Shown here piece by piece: positions 7,160 through 16,163 of a stretch of DNA of 38,809 nucleotides. The stretch comes from an uncultured beta proteobacterium (GTDB taxonomy: Bacteria; Pseudomonadota; Gammaproteobacteria; Burkholderiales; Burkholderiaceae_C), in assembly GCA_903938815.1 (NCBI GenBank), contig CAJAES010000105.1, forward strand, positions 1 through 38,809, given 5' to 3'. A program made the position numbers and the translations under genes. The notes under the pieces are model-generated. The model saw nothing but the letters and a program-made list of their open reading frames with translations. It made no database searches and was not told where the DNA came from. The number at the start of each line of letters is the position of its first letter. Position 1 is the first letter of the stretch.

Positions 7160-8329
7160 TCAGCGGCCCTGCGCCGCAACGCGCTGGCCCAGCGCCACGG
7201 CGCGGGCTGCGTTGGCACGCCAGGTCAGGCCCAGGCGGTCGATGGTGGCGCGGGCCTCATGCGCCAGGCGGTGGCGCAGCGCGGTGTCGGCGCAGGCTCT
7301 TGTGAGGGCAGCTTGAAGCGCGCCAGGCACGCCATCGGAGAACAGCAGCGCATTGCGCTCGTGCTCGAGTATTTCGCGAATGTTCGGCGTGTCCGGTGCC
7401 ACCACAGCCTTGCCCATCACCAGATACTCCATCAGCTTCAGTGGCGAAGCATAGGCTGTGACGGCCGGCTGCAGCGCCACGTCGAAGGCGGCCACATGGG
7501 CCGGCACGCGGTCGCGGTGCACCACGCCCGTGAAGCGCACGCGGTCCCCCAGGCCCAGGGTCTGCGCACGCGCTTCCAGCTCGGCTCTCACGGGGCCGTC
7601 ACCCACCACCAGCAGCTGCGCATTGGCGGGGGCGTCGGCGGTGGCCATCCATTCCACCACGCGGTCCACGCCGTGCCAGTCACGCACGAAGCCTGTAAAG
7701 CCCAGCACCAGGCGGCCTTCCAGGCCCAGCGCCTTCTTGGCGGCCTGCTGGTCGGGCGCGGTCTCGAAGTGGGCCTCGTTGATGCCGTTCGGCACCACCA
7801 CGATGCGGCTGTCGGGCACGCCGCGAGCCACCACGTGGTCCGCCAGCACGCGTGTCACGGGCAACACGACATCGGCGCTGCGCCACACGAAACCTTCGGC
7901 CCAGCGCGCCAGTGACACCAGGGACAAGCCGCCGCTGTGCTTGATGCGCTCTTCGAACAGAGGGGCGTTCACTTCCAGCAGCAGCGGAAGTTTCAGGCGG
8001 CGCGCAGCCAAGCTTCCCGCCAGCAGGAAGAGGTTGTAGCGCTCGTAGATGACATCGGGCTTGAAGCGGCGGGCGGCGCGCATCAGCTTCAGGTAGGCCA
8101 AGGCCGAATAGCCCAGCTCCATCAGCTCATACAGCCACTGGGGCAACGCGCGCTTGAGCCCGCTGATGAACCCCGACTCGCCACCCATGGCGCCATCGCC
8201 GGCATCGGGCGCACCCGGTGCGACCACTTCAACCTCGTGCCCGAGAGATCGCAGCGCGGCGATCATCTCGTCGATGTGCACGGCTTGGCCATCACGCGAG
8301 GCGGTACGGTGGTGGTAGAGAACCCGCAT
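7160..8329 (-). CDS. Family 4 glycosyltransferase
   Basis: This 389-residue GT4 enzyme starts MRVLYHHRTASRDGQAVHIDEM, an N-terminal signature I have seen in glycosyltransferases of exosortase A loci. Later landmarks are YERYNLFLLAGSLAARR near 95, LPVTRVLADHVVARGVP near 160, VVPNGINEAHF near 180, LGFTGFVRDWHGVDRVV near 215 and LKLMEYLVMGKAVVAPDTPNI near 305, where the Glu after KLM belongs to the donor site. The gene starts seven bases after the amidotransferase stop and ends six bases before the next glycosyltransferase, so the three form one transcription unit. Role in repeat-unit assembly is inferred. Donor and linkage are unknown. Confidence 0.85.
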   Translation of the reverse strand: MRVLYHHRTASRDGQAVHIDEMIAALRSLGHEVEVVAPGAPDAGDGAMGGESGFISGLKRALPQWLYELMELGYSALAYLKLMRAARRFKPDVIYERYNLFLLAGSLAARRLKLPLLLEVNAPLFEERIKHSGGLSLVSLARWAEGFVWRSADVVLPVTRVLADHVVARGVPDSRIVVVPNGINEAHFETAPDQQAAKKALGLEGRLVLGFTGFVRDWHGVDRVVEWMATADAPANAQLLVVGDGPVRAELEARAQTLGLGDRVRFTGVVHRDRVPAHVAAFDVALQPAVTAYASPLKLMEYLVMGKAVVAPDTPNIREILEHERNALLFSDGVPGALQAALTRACADTALRHRLAHEARATIDRLGLTWRANAARAVALGQRVAAQGR

Positions 8330-8336
8330 CGTCGCG

Positions 8337-10262
8337 TCAGGCGGCCAGAGCAGCTTGCCGCACAGGCGCCGCGCGCTCGGCGTTGCGCAGGAACGCGTCG
8401 AACATCAGCAAGCTCCAGATGACGACGCTGTGGTCGCGCTGCCCGCTTTCGTTCTGGGCCACGATGTTGCGCAGCGCAGCAGGCTCGAAGAGGCCGCTGT
8501 CGGCCAGGGTCTGGCCTGTCAATGTGTCACGCACACGGGCCTGAAGCGGCCCGCGGAACCAGCGCGCCAGCGGCACCGAAAAGCCCTGCTTGGGCCGGTA
8601 CAGAACGTCGTTCGGCAGGTGCGGCTCCATGGCCTTCTTGAACATGTACTTGCCCTGCCCGCCCTGCAGCTTGTGCGATGACGGGATGGTGCCCAGCCAT
8701 TCCAGCAGCTTGTGGTCCATCAGGGGCTCACGCACTTCCAGCGAGTGCGCCATCGACGCACGATCGACCTTGGTGTTGATGTCGCCCACCAGGTAGGTCT
8801 TCATGTCCAGGTACTGGATCAGGCCCAGCGGGTCGTCGGTGCCGGCGTTGCGGGCATGCTGGCGGAAGACCTCCACCGCGCTGTAGCCGGCCAGGTCGCG
8901 CTTCAGGCTGGTGCTGAACAGCGCCTGCCGGTCTGCCAGCGGCATCAGCGACATGCTGCCGAAGTAGGCCTCGGCGCTGTCGCGCGCCAGGGCCTGGAAG
9001 GTGGTCTTGGCGCGGAACATGCGCGGCGCCCAGTCGGCCTTGGGGTAGATCTGGCCCAGCGGCCCGAACAGGCCCCGGCGCAGCGCCAGCGGCAGCATGC
9101 CGCGCACGCGCTCTTCGGCCACGTGCATGCGGTGGCGCCGGTACCCGCCCATGGCCTCGTCGCCGCCGTCGCCCGAGAGCGCCACCGTCACGTGCCGCCG
9201 TGCCAGCTGGCAGACACGGTAGGTGGGGATGGCCGAACTGTCGGCATAGGGCTCGTCGTACAGGTGCGCCAGGGTGTCGATGAGGCCGAAGTCGTCCGGC
9301 GACACGGTCTCGCTGCGGTGATCGGTGTTGTAGCGCTTTGCCACCTGCTGCGCGAAGGCCGATTCGTCGTAGTTGGGGTCGTCGAAGGCAATCGAGCAGG
9401 TCTTCACGGGCGTGGACGACAAGCCAGCCATCATGGCCACCACGGCGCTCGAATCCACGCCACCCGACAGGAAGGCACCCAGCGGCACCTCGGCAATCAT
9501 GCGCAGGCGCACCGATTCGCGCAGGCGCTGCACCAGTTCCTGCTGAGCGTCGGCTTCCGAGATGCGGCTGTCGAGCGTGAAGCGAAGATCCCAGTAGGGC
9601 TTGGGTGCGGGCAGAGGGTCGCCACGCCGCAGGGTCAGCGTACAGGCCGGCGGCAGCTTCAGCGCCTGGCGGTAGATGGTGCGGGGCTCGGGCACGTAGC
9701 CCAGAGCGAAGAAGTCTTCCACCGCCAGAGGGTCCACCTGACGCTTCAGCCGGCCGTGCGCCAGAAGCGACTTGAGCTCGGACCCGAACACGAGCATGCC
9801 GTCGTCCAGCAGCGCGTAGTACATGGGCTTCACGCCCAGCCGGTCGCGCGCCATGAAGAAGGTCTGGCGGTTGCGGTCCCAGAGCGCGAAGGCGAACATG
9901 CCGCGGAAGCGCTCGACGCAGGCCTCACCCCAGGCCTCCCAGGCGTGCACGATGACTTCGGTGTCGCTGCGGGTACGGAACACATGGCCCAGCGCCTGAA
10001 GTTCGGGGATCAGGTCCTGGTAGTTGTAGATCTCGCCGTTGAAGACGACGACGACGCTGTGGTCTTCGTTGAAAAGCGGCTGCTGCCCGGTGGCCACGTC
10101 GATCACGGACAGGCGCCGGTGCCCCATGCCCATGCCGGGCTCCATGTGCAGGCTGCCTTCATCCGGGCCACGGTGAAACTGCGACTCGTTCATGCGGTGC
10201 AGCGTCTCGTAGACGATGGGCCGAGCCGAGCGGGTATCGAAGATGCCGGTGATGCCGCACAT
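8337..10262 (-). CDS. Asparagine synthase-like amidotransferase, exosortase A-associated
   Basis: This 641-residue enzyme joins an N-terminal class II glutamine amidotransferase domain (about 1-190) to an asparagine-synthase ATP-pyrophosphatase domain (about 220-600). I start it at MCGITGIF so that Cys2 becomes the N-terminal nucleophile. The open frame extends 15 codons further, but that would block the catalytic Cys. Other motifs are HRGPDEG near 30, VFNGEIYNY near 74-82, the PP-loop SGGVDSS at 266-272 and LSGDGGDEAMGGY near 360. It hydrolyses glutamine and uses the ammonia to amidate a substrate activated by ATP. In exosortase A loci it is expected to amidate a sugar carboxylate in the polymer, an inference. 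It follows a strong intergenic hairpin and opens the distal gene block. Confidence 0.9.
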   Translation of the reverse strand: MCGITGIFDTRSARPIVYETLHRMNESQFHRGPDEGSLHMEPGMGMGHRRLSVIDVATGQQPLFNEDHSVVVVFNGEIYNYQDLIPELQALGHVFRTRSDTEVIVHAWEAWGEACVERFRGMFAFALWDRNRQTFFMARDRLGVKPMYYALLDDGMLVFGSELKSLLAHGRLKRQVDPLAVEDFFALGYVPEPRTIYRQALKLPPACTLTLRRGDPLPAPKPYWDLRFTLDSRISEADAQQELVQRLRESVRLRMIAEVPLGAFLSGGVDSSAVVAMMAGLSSTPVKTCSIAFDDPNYDESAFAQQVAKRYNTDHRSETVSPDDFGLIDTLAHLYDEPYADSSAIPTYRVCQLARRHVTVALSGDGGDEAMGGYRRHRMHVAEERVRGMLPLALRRGLFGPLGQIYPKADWAPRMFRAKTTFQALARDSAEAYFGSMSLMPLADRQALFSTSLKRDLAGYSAVEVFRQHARNAGTDDPLGLIQYLDMKTYLVGDINTKVDRASMAHSLEVREPLMDHKLLEWLGTIPSSHKLQGGQGKYMFKKAMEPHLPNDVLYRPKQGFSVPLARWFRGPLQARVRDTLTGQTLADSGLFEPAALRNIVAQNESGQRDHSVVIWSLLMFDAFLRNAERAAPVRQAALAA

Positions 10263-10325
10263 GATGGAGTTGGAATACGGGGGCCCCGGCGGGTTGCCGA
10301 AGGTCAAATTTCATTCTAGGCAGGG

Positions 10326-10358
10326 CCTGCCGCGCTCCCCGGGCGGGGAGCGTGCAGG
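10326..10358 (-). terminator. Strong GC hairpin between xrtA and the amidotransferase gene
   Basis: Arms CGCTCCCC (10333-10340) and GGGGAGCG (10345-10352) pair perfectly around a four-base GGGC loop. Flanking CCTGC and GCAGG add five more pairs beyond a small internal bulge. It lies in the 119-base gap after xrtA. No U-run follows directly on the minus strand, so it may be a partial terminator, a processing site or a stabiliser that sets different transcript levels for the two gene blocks. Confidence 0.5.
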
Positions 10359-10381
10359 AAGTTACGTCCGGGCTGACGCTG

Positions 10382-11908
10382 TCAGCGCTGGGCGCGTATG
10401 GCGTCCAGTTCCTGCGCCAGCAGGGGCAGGCTCGATTGCGCCAGCTGCGCCAGGTCGGCATCGGCCTGAGGCCCGCTGGGCGTGGCCACGATCACCACCG
10501 CGCCATCGTCGCCGCCACCGGCCAGGCGCTGGAACGCCTGAAGCAGCTTGGCTGCCGCATCGCTGGTGGTCCAGCGGCTGCCAACGCGGTAGACCATGCG
10601 CACCGATACGCGCTCCGAACCCTGGGCATCGAGCTTTGCGCCACGCCGGATCTCACCGGTGCGCAGCGGCACGGCGCCCGCAGGCAGGGCGACATTCGTT
10701 GCGCCACGCTGGGTCTGGGCCCAGACTTTCTGCTCCAGGCCGGCAATCTCGTTGACCGAGGACACCAGCTTGCGGTCATCGCCCTGGCCGCGGTAGTAGC
10801 CCACCCAGACCCAGGCCGCACGGCCGCCCTGCATGTAGGTGCGTGTGCTGGCAACGCTGGGGTTCTTGTAGCCCGGCACCCACGGAATGGCGGGCGCATC
10901 TGCGGCCTGCCAGCCACCGGCCAGGGCGGCCGGAAGCACGGGCGAACGCGGCGCGCCGGCGCCGTCGTGCTCCAGCTTCCACATCAGGCCATAGGTACCC
11001 AGCAGCAGCGCAGCGGCTACCGCCGGCACCATCGGCCGCAGCACCGAGGGTGCCACGGCACAGGTCTCGCCGGCTTCCGGCGGGTCGCCGGCATCGGCCC
11101 AACGCGCGCCGATCATGAACATCAGGCCGATGACGATGCCGAAGAACACCCAGCCGTACACGAGGTGGTCCACGCCCGTGGCCAACTCGTTGCCCGACAG
11201 GTGCCCGATCATCACGATCATGTAGGCCCGCAGCCAGTTGGCGGCAATCGGCACGATGAGCGAGACGGCCACGAAGGCCAGACGGCGCGACAGGCTGCGG
11301 TAGTTCAGGTACGCGAAGAGCGCGCCCACCATGAAGGATGCGATGAGGTAGCGCACGCCGCTGCAGGCTTCCACCACCGACCAGGTGCCTGAAGGAATGA
11401 CGAACTGAAGCCCCTCGCGGTACACCGGAATGCCACTCAGCCGCAGCGCCAGCACGGTGAAGTCGGCCGTGCCTTCCATGAGCGACGGCACCAGGAACTC
11501 ACCCAGCGGAACGGAGAAATACAGGAACGCCAGCGGAAACGCCAGCACGCGCGCCACGCCCCAGCCATGGACGGCAACCACCCCCACCACGATCAGCGAC
11601 ACCAGCGCGAACTGCGAGGCGGCCGTCACGGTGGCCAGCTCGCCCAGCAGCCACAGGAAGCACGCACCCGCAAAGACCACGAGCAGCCAGGGCACCGGCT
11701 TGTCCGGAATGGTGGCCAGCAGGTGGCGCTGGCGCCACGCCAGCCAGATGACGATGGGCGGCACCAGGAAGGCGTGCGTGAATGTCTCCGACCGGACCCA
11801 GATGGCCACCATGGCCATGGCCGTGTCACGGAACAGCAGCAGCAGCAGCGCGATCAGAGCCACGGTGGGCCACAGGCGGGCCCAGGAACGGTTGGATTCA
11901 GTCGGCAT
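10382..11908 (-). CDS. xrtA: Exosortase A with fused EpsI domain
   Basis: This is the sorting enzyme of the PEP-CTERM system, an inner-membrane cysteine transpeptidase-like protein that recognises the Pro-Glu-Pro tail of exported proteins. About 508 residues are predicted. The first 270 hold eight or so transmembrane helices and the invariant residues: Cys182 in VVEACSGVRYL, Arg227 in ANWLRAY and His248 in GVDHLVYGW (numbered from the ATG at 11908). Residues from about 290 form the periplasmic EpsI domain, with WVGYYRGQGDDRKLVSSVN as its clearest motif. EpsI is often a separate gene, here it is fused. A TTG at 11926 is an alternative start. Neither has a good ribosome binding site. The gene overlaps the end of the stp1-like gene. 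Confidence 0.95.
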   Translation of the reverse strand: MPTESNRSWARLWPTVALIALLLLLFRDTAMAMVAIWVRSETFTHAFLVPPIVIWLAWRQRHLLATIPDKPVPWLLVVFAGACFLWLLGELATVTAASQFALVSLIVVGVVAVHGWGVARVLAFPLAFLYFSVPLGEFLVPSLMEGTADFTVLALRLSGIPVYREGLQFVIPSGTWSVVEACSGVRYLIASFMVGALFAYLNYRSLSRRLAFVAVSLIVPIAANWLRAYMIVMIGHLSGNELATGVDHLVYGWVFFGIVIGLMFMIGARWADAGDPPEAGETCAVAPSVLRPMVPAVAAALLLGTYGLMWKLEHDGAGAPRSPVLPAALAGGWQAADAPAIPWVPGYKNPSVASTRTYMQGGRAAWVWVGYYRGQGDDRKLVSSVNEIAGLEQKVWAQTQRGATNVALPAGAVPLRTGEIRRGAKLDAQGSERVSVRMVYRVGSRWTTSDAAAKLLQAFQRLAGGGDDGAVVIVATPSGPQADADLAQLAQSSLPLLAQELDAIRAQR

Positions 11909-13106
11909 GCGGGTGGGATGACTCAAGGAATGGATCGAGCCCGCCCAGTCGGGCCGACCAGGCGTAATGCTGCAGCACGCAGGCCCGGGCGGCGCGGCCC
12001 ATCTGCACGGCCTCGCCCTCTGATTCGAGCAGGCGCGAGACTTCGTTCACGTAGTGGGCGGGCGTCTCGGCGGCGGCCAGGTGCACGCCAGCCTGCGCGT
12101 CCAGCACGGCAGCACAGGTGCTGGCTGCCACCACGGGCCGCGCCATGGCCATGGCTTCCAGCACCTTGTTCTGCACGCCGCGCGCCAGGCGCAGCGGCGC
12201 CACGATGACGGCAGCGTGCTGAAGGTAGGGCCGGACGTCGGGGACGGTGCCGGTAACGTTGATGTGATCACCCGCCAGCGCGCGCACCGCAGGCGCCGGG
12301 CTGCGCCCGACGATGTGAAACCGCAGCGCCGGCCAGCGTGCGCGCAGCGCCGGCAGCATCTCGGCGGCGAACCAGGTCACGGCATCGACGTTGGGCCAGT
12401 AGTCCATGGCGCCGGTGAAGACCAGCGGAATCTCGCCTGCCTGGAAGGGCGACGCCAAGCCTGGGTCGGATGCGAAGTAGTCGGCGTCGACACCATTGCC
12501 GATGGCCTGCAAGCGGCCGGCACAGTCGGGCGCCAGGCGTTCGAACAGCGCCACCTCCTGCTGCGTGACCAGAAAGCTGCGGGTGGCCGTCAAGGCGATC
12601 TCGCGCTCGTAGGCCAGCAGCGTGCGGCCTTCACGGGCATACAGCCAGGACAGCGGCCAGGGCCGGGCCCGGGCGTATTCGGCCCACTTGGCGGAATCGA
12701 CATCGACCAGGTCCACGAGAACCGGCACGTCGAAGCCCTGGGCGTAGGGCGCCATGGACGAAGAGAACACCACCACGGCATCGATGCGGCCGCTCTCGCG
12801 CAGGCGCCGCACCCAGGCGGCCATGGCCGCGTTGCGGTAGTAGGCCAGGGTGAGCGGCGTGCCGCGCAGCAGGCCCGTCAGGCTGGCCACGCGGGCAGGC
12901 AGCGGGCTCAGCGGCAGGGCCAGCACTTCGCTGCACCACTGGCTGAGGGCGGGCACGTGCTGCTGGTCGTCGGGGTCATCGACGAAGGTGCCCAGCAGCA
13001 CTTCGTGCCGCTCGGCCAGATGCTTCAGGAGGTGGTGGGACCGCACCTTGTCGCCCTTGTTGGGCGGGTACGGAATGCGGTGAACCAGGTAGAGGATGCG
13101 GGCCAA
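11898..13106 (-). CDS. Glycosyltransferase, PEP-CTERM/EpsH1-associated (stp1-like)
   Basis: This 402-residue GT-B enzyme begins ARILYLVHRIPYPPNKGDK, the hallmark of the stp1 subfamily found beside exosortase A. It continues with RSHHLLKHLAERHEV near 22, LTLAYYRN near 80, VDLVDVDSAKWAEYA near 130, AIGNGVDADYF near 200, VFTGAMDYWPNVDAV near 225 and the C-terminal VAPLRLARGVQNKVLEAMAMARPVVA near 305. The Glu in VLEAMA belongs to the donor-sugar site. The start appears to be TTG at 13106, preceded by purine-rich GGGG and AGGG. It starts six bases after the FemAB-like gene and runs into xrtA. It adds one sugar of the repeat unit. Which sugar is unknown. Confidence 0.9.
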   Translation of the reverse strand: MARILYLVHRIPYPPNKGDKVRSHHLLKHLAERHEVLLGTFVDDPDDQQHVPALSQWCSEVLALPLSPLPARVASLTGLLRGTPLTLAYYRNAAMAAWVRRLRESGRIDAVVVFSSSMAPYAQGFDVPVLVDLVDVDSAKWAEYARARPWPLSWLYAREGRTLLAYEREIALTATRSFLVTQQEVALFERLAPDCAGRLQAIGNGVDADYFASDPGLASPFQAGEIPLVFTGAMDYWPNVDAVTWFAAEMLPALRARWPALRFHIVGRSPAPAVRALAGDHINVTGTVPDVRPYLQHAAVIVAPLRLARGVQNKVLEAMAMARPVVAASTCAAVLDAQAGVHLAAAETPAHYVNEVSRLLESEGEAVQMGRAARACVLQHYAWSARLGGLDPFLESSHPHAD

Positions 13107-13112
13107 CGCGCC

Positions 13113-14165
13113 CTACCCCAGGCTCTTCACGATGAACGGCCCCAGCCAGTTCACCACCGGCTGCGGCAGCTTGCGCCAGGTCTCGATCATCAGCTTGTAC
13201 TTGGCGTTGGACGGGTTGTTCTGCGGCACCGAGTCGCGCTTGTACAGGCGATATTCGTAGTTCAGCGGCGTCGGCTCGAAGCCCCAGTTGCGCTTGAAGG
13301 CATAGGGGCCGGTGCCCTGCTTGCTGCGGCCGTAGTCGAAGACCTTGAGGCCGCGCGCGCAGGCGTGGCGCATCAGCTCCCAGTATTTGAAGTCGTTGGC
13401 GGCCAGGTCGCGGGCGGCCTCGTCGTCACCGGCGTAGTAGGGCAGGATCTCGTCGCGGAAATAGAAGCTGACCACGCTGGACAGCAGCCGCCCGGGCTTG
13501 CCGTCCACCTCGGGGGCGGTGACGGTGAGCACGCTGCAGTCGTCGCCGAACAAGCGCCGCAGCGTCTGGAAGTAGCGCTTTGACAATGCCGGCGTGCCGT
13601 GCCGGTGCACGTTGTCGGCATACAGCTCGAAGAAGCGGTCCACGCTGTCGTCGAACGTGGCCACCAGGTTGTTCTTGATGCCCTTGCGCACCATCGCGCG
13701 CTGCTTGCGCGGAATGGCCAGCATGTTGGCCTCCTCGTCCGGCAGGATCTCCTTGCGGAAGGTCACGTACAGCTCTTGCCGCGGCCAGCCTTCGTGCTGG
13801 CGCGCCAGTTGCCTGAACTCGAGGTGTTCAGCGCCCAGTTGCTGCGCAATGCGCTCGGCCTCGGCTTCCAGCGCCTGGGCGGCCTCCTCGTCGGCAGCGG
13901 CGACGCCGGCATACACCGCGAACGGCAGGCTCACCAGCGAATGGCCGAAGAGCATGCTCTTCACCTGGGCCAGCGGCAGCACGCCCACGATGGCGCCGTC
14001 GCGTTCGGCATACAGGTAGTGCGTGGCATGGCCGAAGACTTCCACCATCACCTGCAGCCAGGCTGCGCGGTGGAAGAACGTGGCCTGCGGGCACGCGTAG
14101 ACAAAAGCGTCCCAGCGCGACGCGGCTGCCGCGTCGCCCGGGTTCAGGCGATGGATCTGCAGCAC
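13113..14165 (-). CDS. FemAB-related protein, PEP-CTERM system-associated
   Basis: This 350-residue soluble protein matches the FemAB-like family tied to exosortase A loci. Such proteins have paired GNAT-like domains and are thought to transfer aminoacyl or acyl groups. Visible landmarks are FFHRAAWLQVMVEVFGH near 31-47, GVLPLAQVKSMLFGHSLVSLPFAVYAG near 65-92, the linker KQRAMVRKGIKNNL near 155 and the second domain with FKYWELMRHACARGLKVFDYGRSKQGTGPYAFKRNWGF near 265-300. The last stretch, FDYGRSK, is characteristic of the family. The predicted start is GTG at 14165 with a poor ribosome binding site. It lies 13 bases after the deacetylase gene. It may decorate the polymer or its linkage to a PEP-CTERM protein, which is speculation. 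Confidence 0.9.
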   Translation of the reverse strand: MLQIHRLNPGDAAAASRWDAFVYACPQATFFHRAAWLQVMVEVFGHATHYLYAERDGAIVGVLPLAQVKSMLFGHSLVSLPFAVYAGVAAADEEAAQALEAEAERIAQQLGAEHLEFRQLARQHEGWPRQELYVTFRKEILPDEEANMLAIPRKQRAMVRKGIKNNLVATFDDSVDRFFELYADNVHRHGTPALSKRYFQTLRRLFGDDCSVLTVTAPEVDGKPGRLLSSVVSFYFRDEILPYYAGDDEAARDLAANDFKYWELMRHACARGLKVFDYGRSKQGTGPYAFKRNWGFEPTPLNYEYRLYKRDSVPQNNPSNAKYKLMIETWRKLPQPVVNWLGPFIVKSLG

Positions 14166-14178
14166 GTGGCGGCGGCTT

Positions 14179-15027
14179 TCAGTGAGCGTTCGTGTCGAGG
14201 AAGATGCGGTCCATGCGGCCCCAGCGGAAGTCCTGCAGCAGGCGCTGCAGGCGGCCTTCCATGCGGCCGATGTTCACGTAGTGCCGAAAACGCGTCTTGG
14301 CGTCGATGCCGGCCACGCGGGGCTGGCCGACGTCGAACTCCCAGGGGTGGCAGTAGAAGATGGCCGACTGGCGGTCCTTCTGGTTCACCTGGCGGATCAT
14401 CCAGCGCGACACGTCATACGGCAGCAGCCGGAAGTAGCCGCCGCCGCTGGACGGCAGGTTGCGGCTGCCCATGCGCAGCGTGGTCACGGGCACTTCCAGC
14501 AGGCCGTTCTCGCGCCGGTGCGCGAAGCGCGGGGCGTCGGGCATGCCGTAATGGTCATGCTGGATAGGGTAGATGCTGGAGCTGTAAAGGTGCCCGGTCT
14601 CGGCCAGCGTATCGAAGGCCCACAGGTTGCCGTAGCCGATGGAAAAGCTGGGCGCGCGGTAGCCACGGATGGCCACGCCGCCGATGTCTTCCAGCGCCTT
14701 CTTGGCCCGGTCGAGGTCGGCGCGGAACTCGTTGCGGTCGAGGTCGCTCACGCGCTGATGGCCGTAGCCGTGGCTGGCCAGTTCGTGCCCGCCGGCCACG
14801 ATGCGACGCACCAGCGCCGGGTAGCGGTCAGCCACCCAGCCCAGCGTGAAGAAGGTGGCCTGCGTGCCGTTGGCATCCAGCATCTGCAACAGGCGGTCGA
14901 CGTTGGCTTCCACGCGGCACTCGCGCTGGTCCCACTCATCGCGGCGGATGTAGGGGGCGAAGGCCGAGACCTGGAAATAGTCCTCGACGTCGATGGTCAG
15001 GGCATTGGTAAGCGCGGGCGCGAGCAT
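14179..15027 (-). CDS. Polysaccharide deacetylase, PEP-CTERM locus subfamily
   Basis: This 282-residue NodB-fold deacetylase has the subfamily layout seen in exosortase A loci. It opens with NALTIDVEDYFQVSAF (residues 8-23), where DVEDYF carries the metal-binding and catalytic acids. ATFFTLGWVADRYP follows near 57, then HELASHGYGHQRV at 81-93 with the metal histidines, GYRAPSFSIG near 118 and FYCHPWEFD near 220. The C-terminal third resembles the DUF3473 extension. It lacks a signal peptide. It overlaps nothing but has a one-base gap to the ATPase gene, so it is part of the core operon. It is distinct from the two deacetylases at 1346-3310, which have a different N-terminus. Confidence 0.92.
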   Translation of the reverse strand: MLAPALTNALTIDVEDYFQVSAFAPYIRRDEWDQRECRVEANVDRLLQMLDANGTQATFFTLGWVADRYPALVRRIVAGGHELASHGYGHQRVSDLDRNEFRADLDRAKKALEDIGGVAIRGYRAPSFSIGYGNLWAFDTLAETGHLYSSSIYPIQHDHYGMPDAPRFAHRRENGLLEVPVTTLRMGSRNLPSSGGGYFRLLPYDVSRWMIRQVNQKDRQSAIFYCHPWEFDVGQPRVAGIDAKTRFRHYVNIGRMEGRLQRLLQDFRWGRMDRIFLDTNAH

Positions 15028-15028
15028 G

Positions 15029-16159
15029 CTATTTCTCTGTCGGGTCCGGGGCCTTGGCGGGGCTGTTCTGCTTCACCGCGCTCACCAGCTTCTGCAGCAT
15101 CGACAGTGTCTGCACGTTGATGCGCTCCAGCCGAAGCAGGCTGCGCTCCAGGCGCTGCATCTGGTCCAGCCGCTGCTCGGCCGAAAGGCGCGAAAGCTGC
15201 TTGCCCATCGTGTCGGCGGTGGCCGGGTCGATCTTCAGCTTGGAGAGGTCCAGGTCCAGCGGCATGCCGCCCACCGAGCCGGCATACAGCTCGCCGGTCA
15301 CGCTGTCAGGCCCAGGCAGCGCGGGCGTGTCGCGCTTGGGTGGCGATGCATTTTCGGCGTCGAGTTCGCGCACGACCTCGTTCACGTCATCTACCGTCAG
15401 CGCGGTGCGGCCGGCCAGGAAGCCGAGCAGCAGCACGCGGTCGCAGACCGAGTTGATGCGCCGCGGGATGCCCCGCGTCGCCTTGTGGATGGCCTCGAAC
15501 GCGCCTTCACCCCAGCTGGGCTTGTCAGTGGAGCCGGCGCACTTCAGGCGATGCTCGATGTAGGCGCGGGTCTCGTCCGGGTCCAGCGGGCCGATGTGGC
15601 AGGTGGCCGCCACGCGCTGGCGGAACTGCTCCATCTCCGGGCGCTGCAGGATCTCGCGGAATTCGGGTTGGCCGATCAGGAAGCTCTGCAGCAGCGCCTG
15701 GTTGCCGAACTGGAAGTTCGACAGCATGCGCAGCTCTTCCACGGCGCGCATGCTCAGGTTCTGGGCTTCGTCCACGATCAGCAGGCAGCGCTTGCCCTGG
15801 CTGGTCTGGCTGATCAGGAAGGCCTCGAGCGTGATGAGCAGCTCGCTCTTGGGCACGTCCTTGACCTTGAAGCCGAAGGCGGCGCCCACCATGCGCAGCG
15901 TGTCTTCCGCGCCCAGCTGCGTGGTGACCAGGTGCCCGGTGACCACGTTGCTGCCGTGCAGGCCCTCGATGAGCGTGCGCAGGATGGTGGTCTTGCCGGC
16001 ACCGATTTCGCCGGTGATGACGACGAAGCCCTCGTTGCGCGAAACACCGTACTCCAGGTACGCCTTGGCACGGCTGTGCTGCTTGCTGCCGAAGTAGAAG
16101 CTCGGGTCGGGAATCAGCTGGAAGGGCTTGCTCGCCAGCCCGTAGTGGGTTTCGTACAT
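15029..16159 (-). CDS. ExeA-like AAA ATPase, XrtA/PEP-CTERM-associated
   Basis: This 376-residue ATPase probably energises assembly or gating of the export machine. It starts MYETHYGLASKPFQLIPDP, typical of ExeA/GspA-like proteins. Walker A is GEIGAGKTT at 50-58 and Walker B is CLLIVDEAQNL at 125-135. A sensor region follows (FLIGQPEFREIL near 160, RRINSVCDRVLLLGF near 245). The C-terminal 100 residues are a low-complexity linker and a coiled-coil-like stretch rich in Leu, Arg and Gln. In secretin systems ExeA works with a peptidoglycan-binding partner. Here no partner domain is fused, so its target is likely the neighbouring barrel protein. The start is an ATG four bases from the barrel gene's stop. 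Confidence 0.92.
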   Translation of the reverse strand: MYETHYGLASKPFQLIPDPSFYFGSKQHSRAKAYLEYGVSRNEGFVVITGEIGAGKTTILRTLIEGLHGSNVVTGHLVTTQLGAEDTLRMVGAAFGFKVKDVPKSELLITLEAFLISQTSQGKRCLLIVDEAQNLSMRAVEELRMLSNFQFGNQALLQSFLIGQPEFREILQRPEMEQFRQRVAATCHIGPLDPDETRAYIEHRLKCAGSTDKPSWGEGAFEAIHKATRGIPRRINSVCDRVLLLGFLAGRTALTVDDVNEVVRELDAENASPPKRDTPALPGPDSVTGELYAGSVGGMPLDLDLSKLKIDPATADTMGKQLSRLSAEQRLDQMQRLERSLLRLERINVQTLSMLQKLVSAVKQNSPAKAPDPTEK

Positions 16160-16163
16160 GGCT

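Noticed and set aside
8337..10262. Asparagine-synthase-like gene as a lasso-peptide cyclase working with the PqqD/HprK cassette
   Set aside because: It has the intact N-terminal glutaminase domain with Cys2, lies 13 kb away on the other strand inside the sugar block, and fits the exosortase A-associated amidotransferase. No leader protease or small precursor was found.
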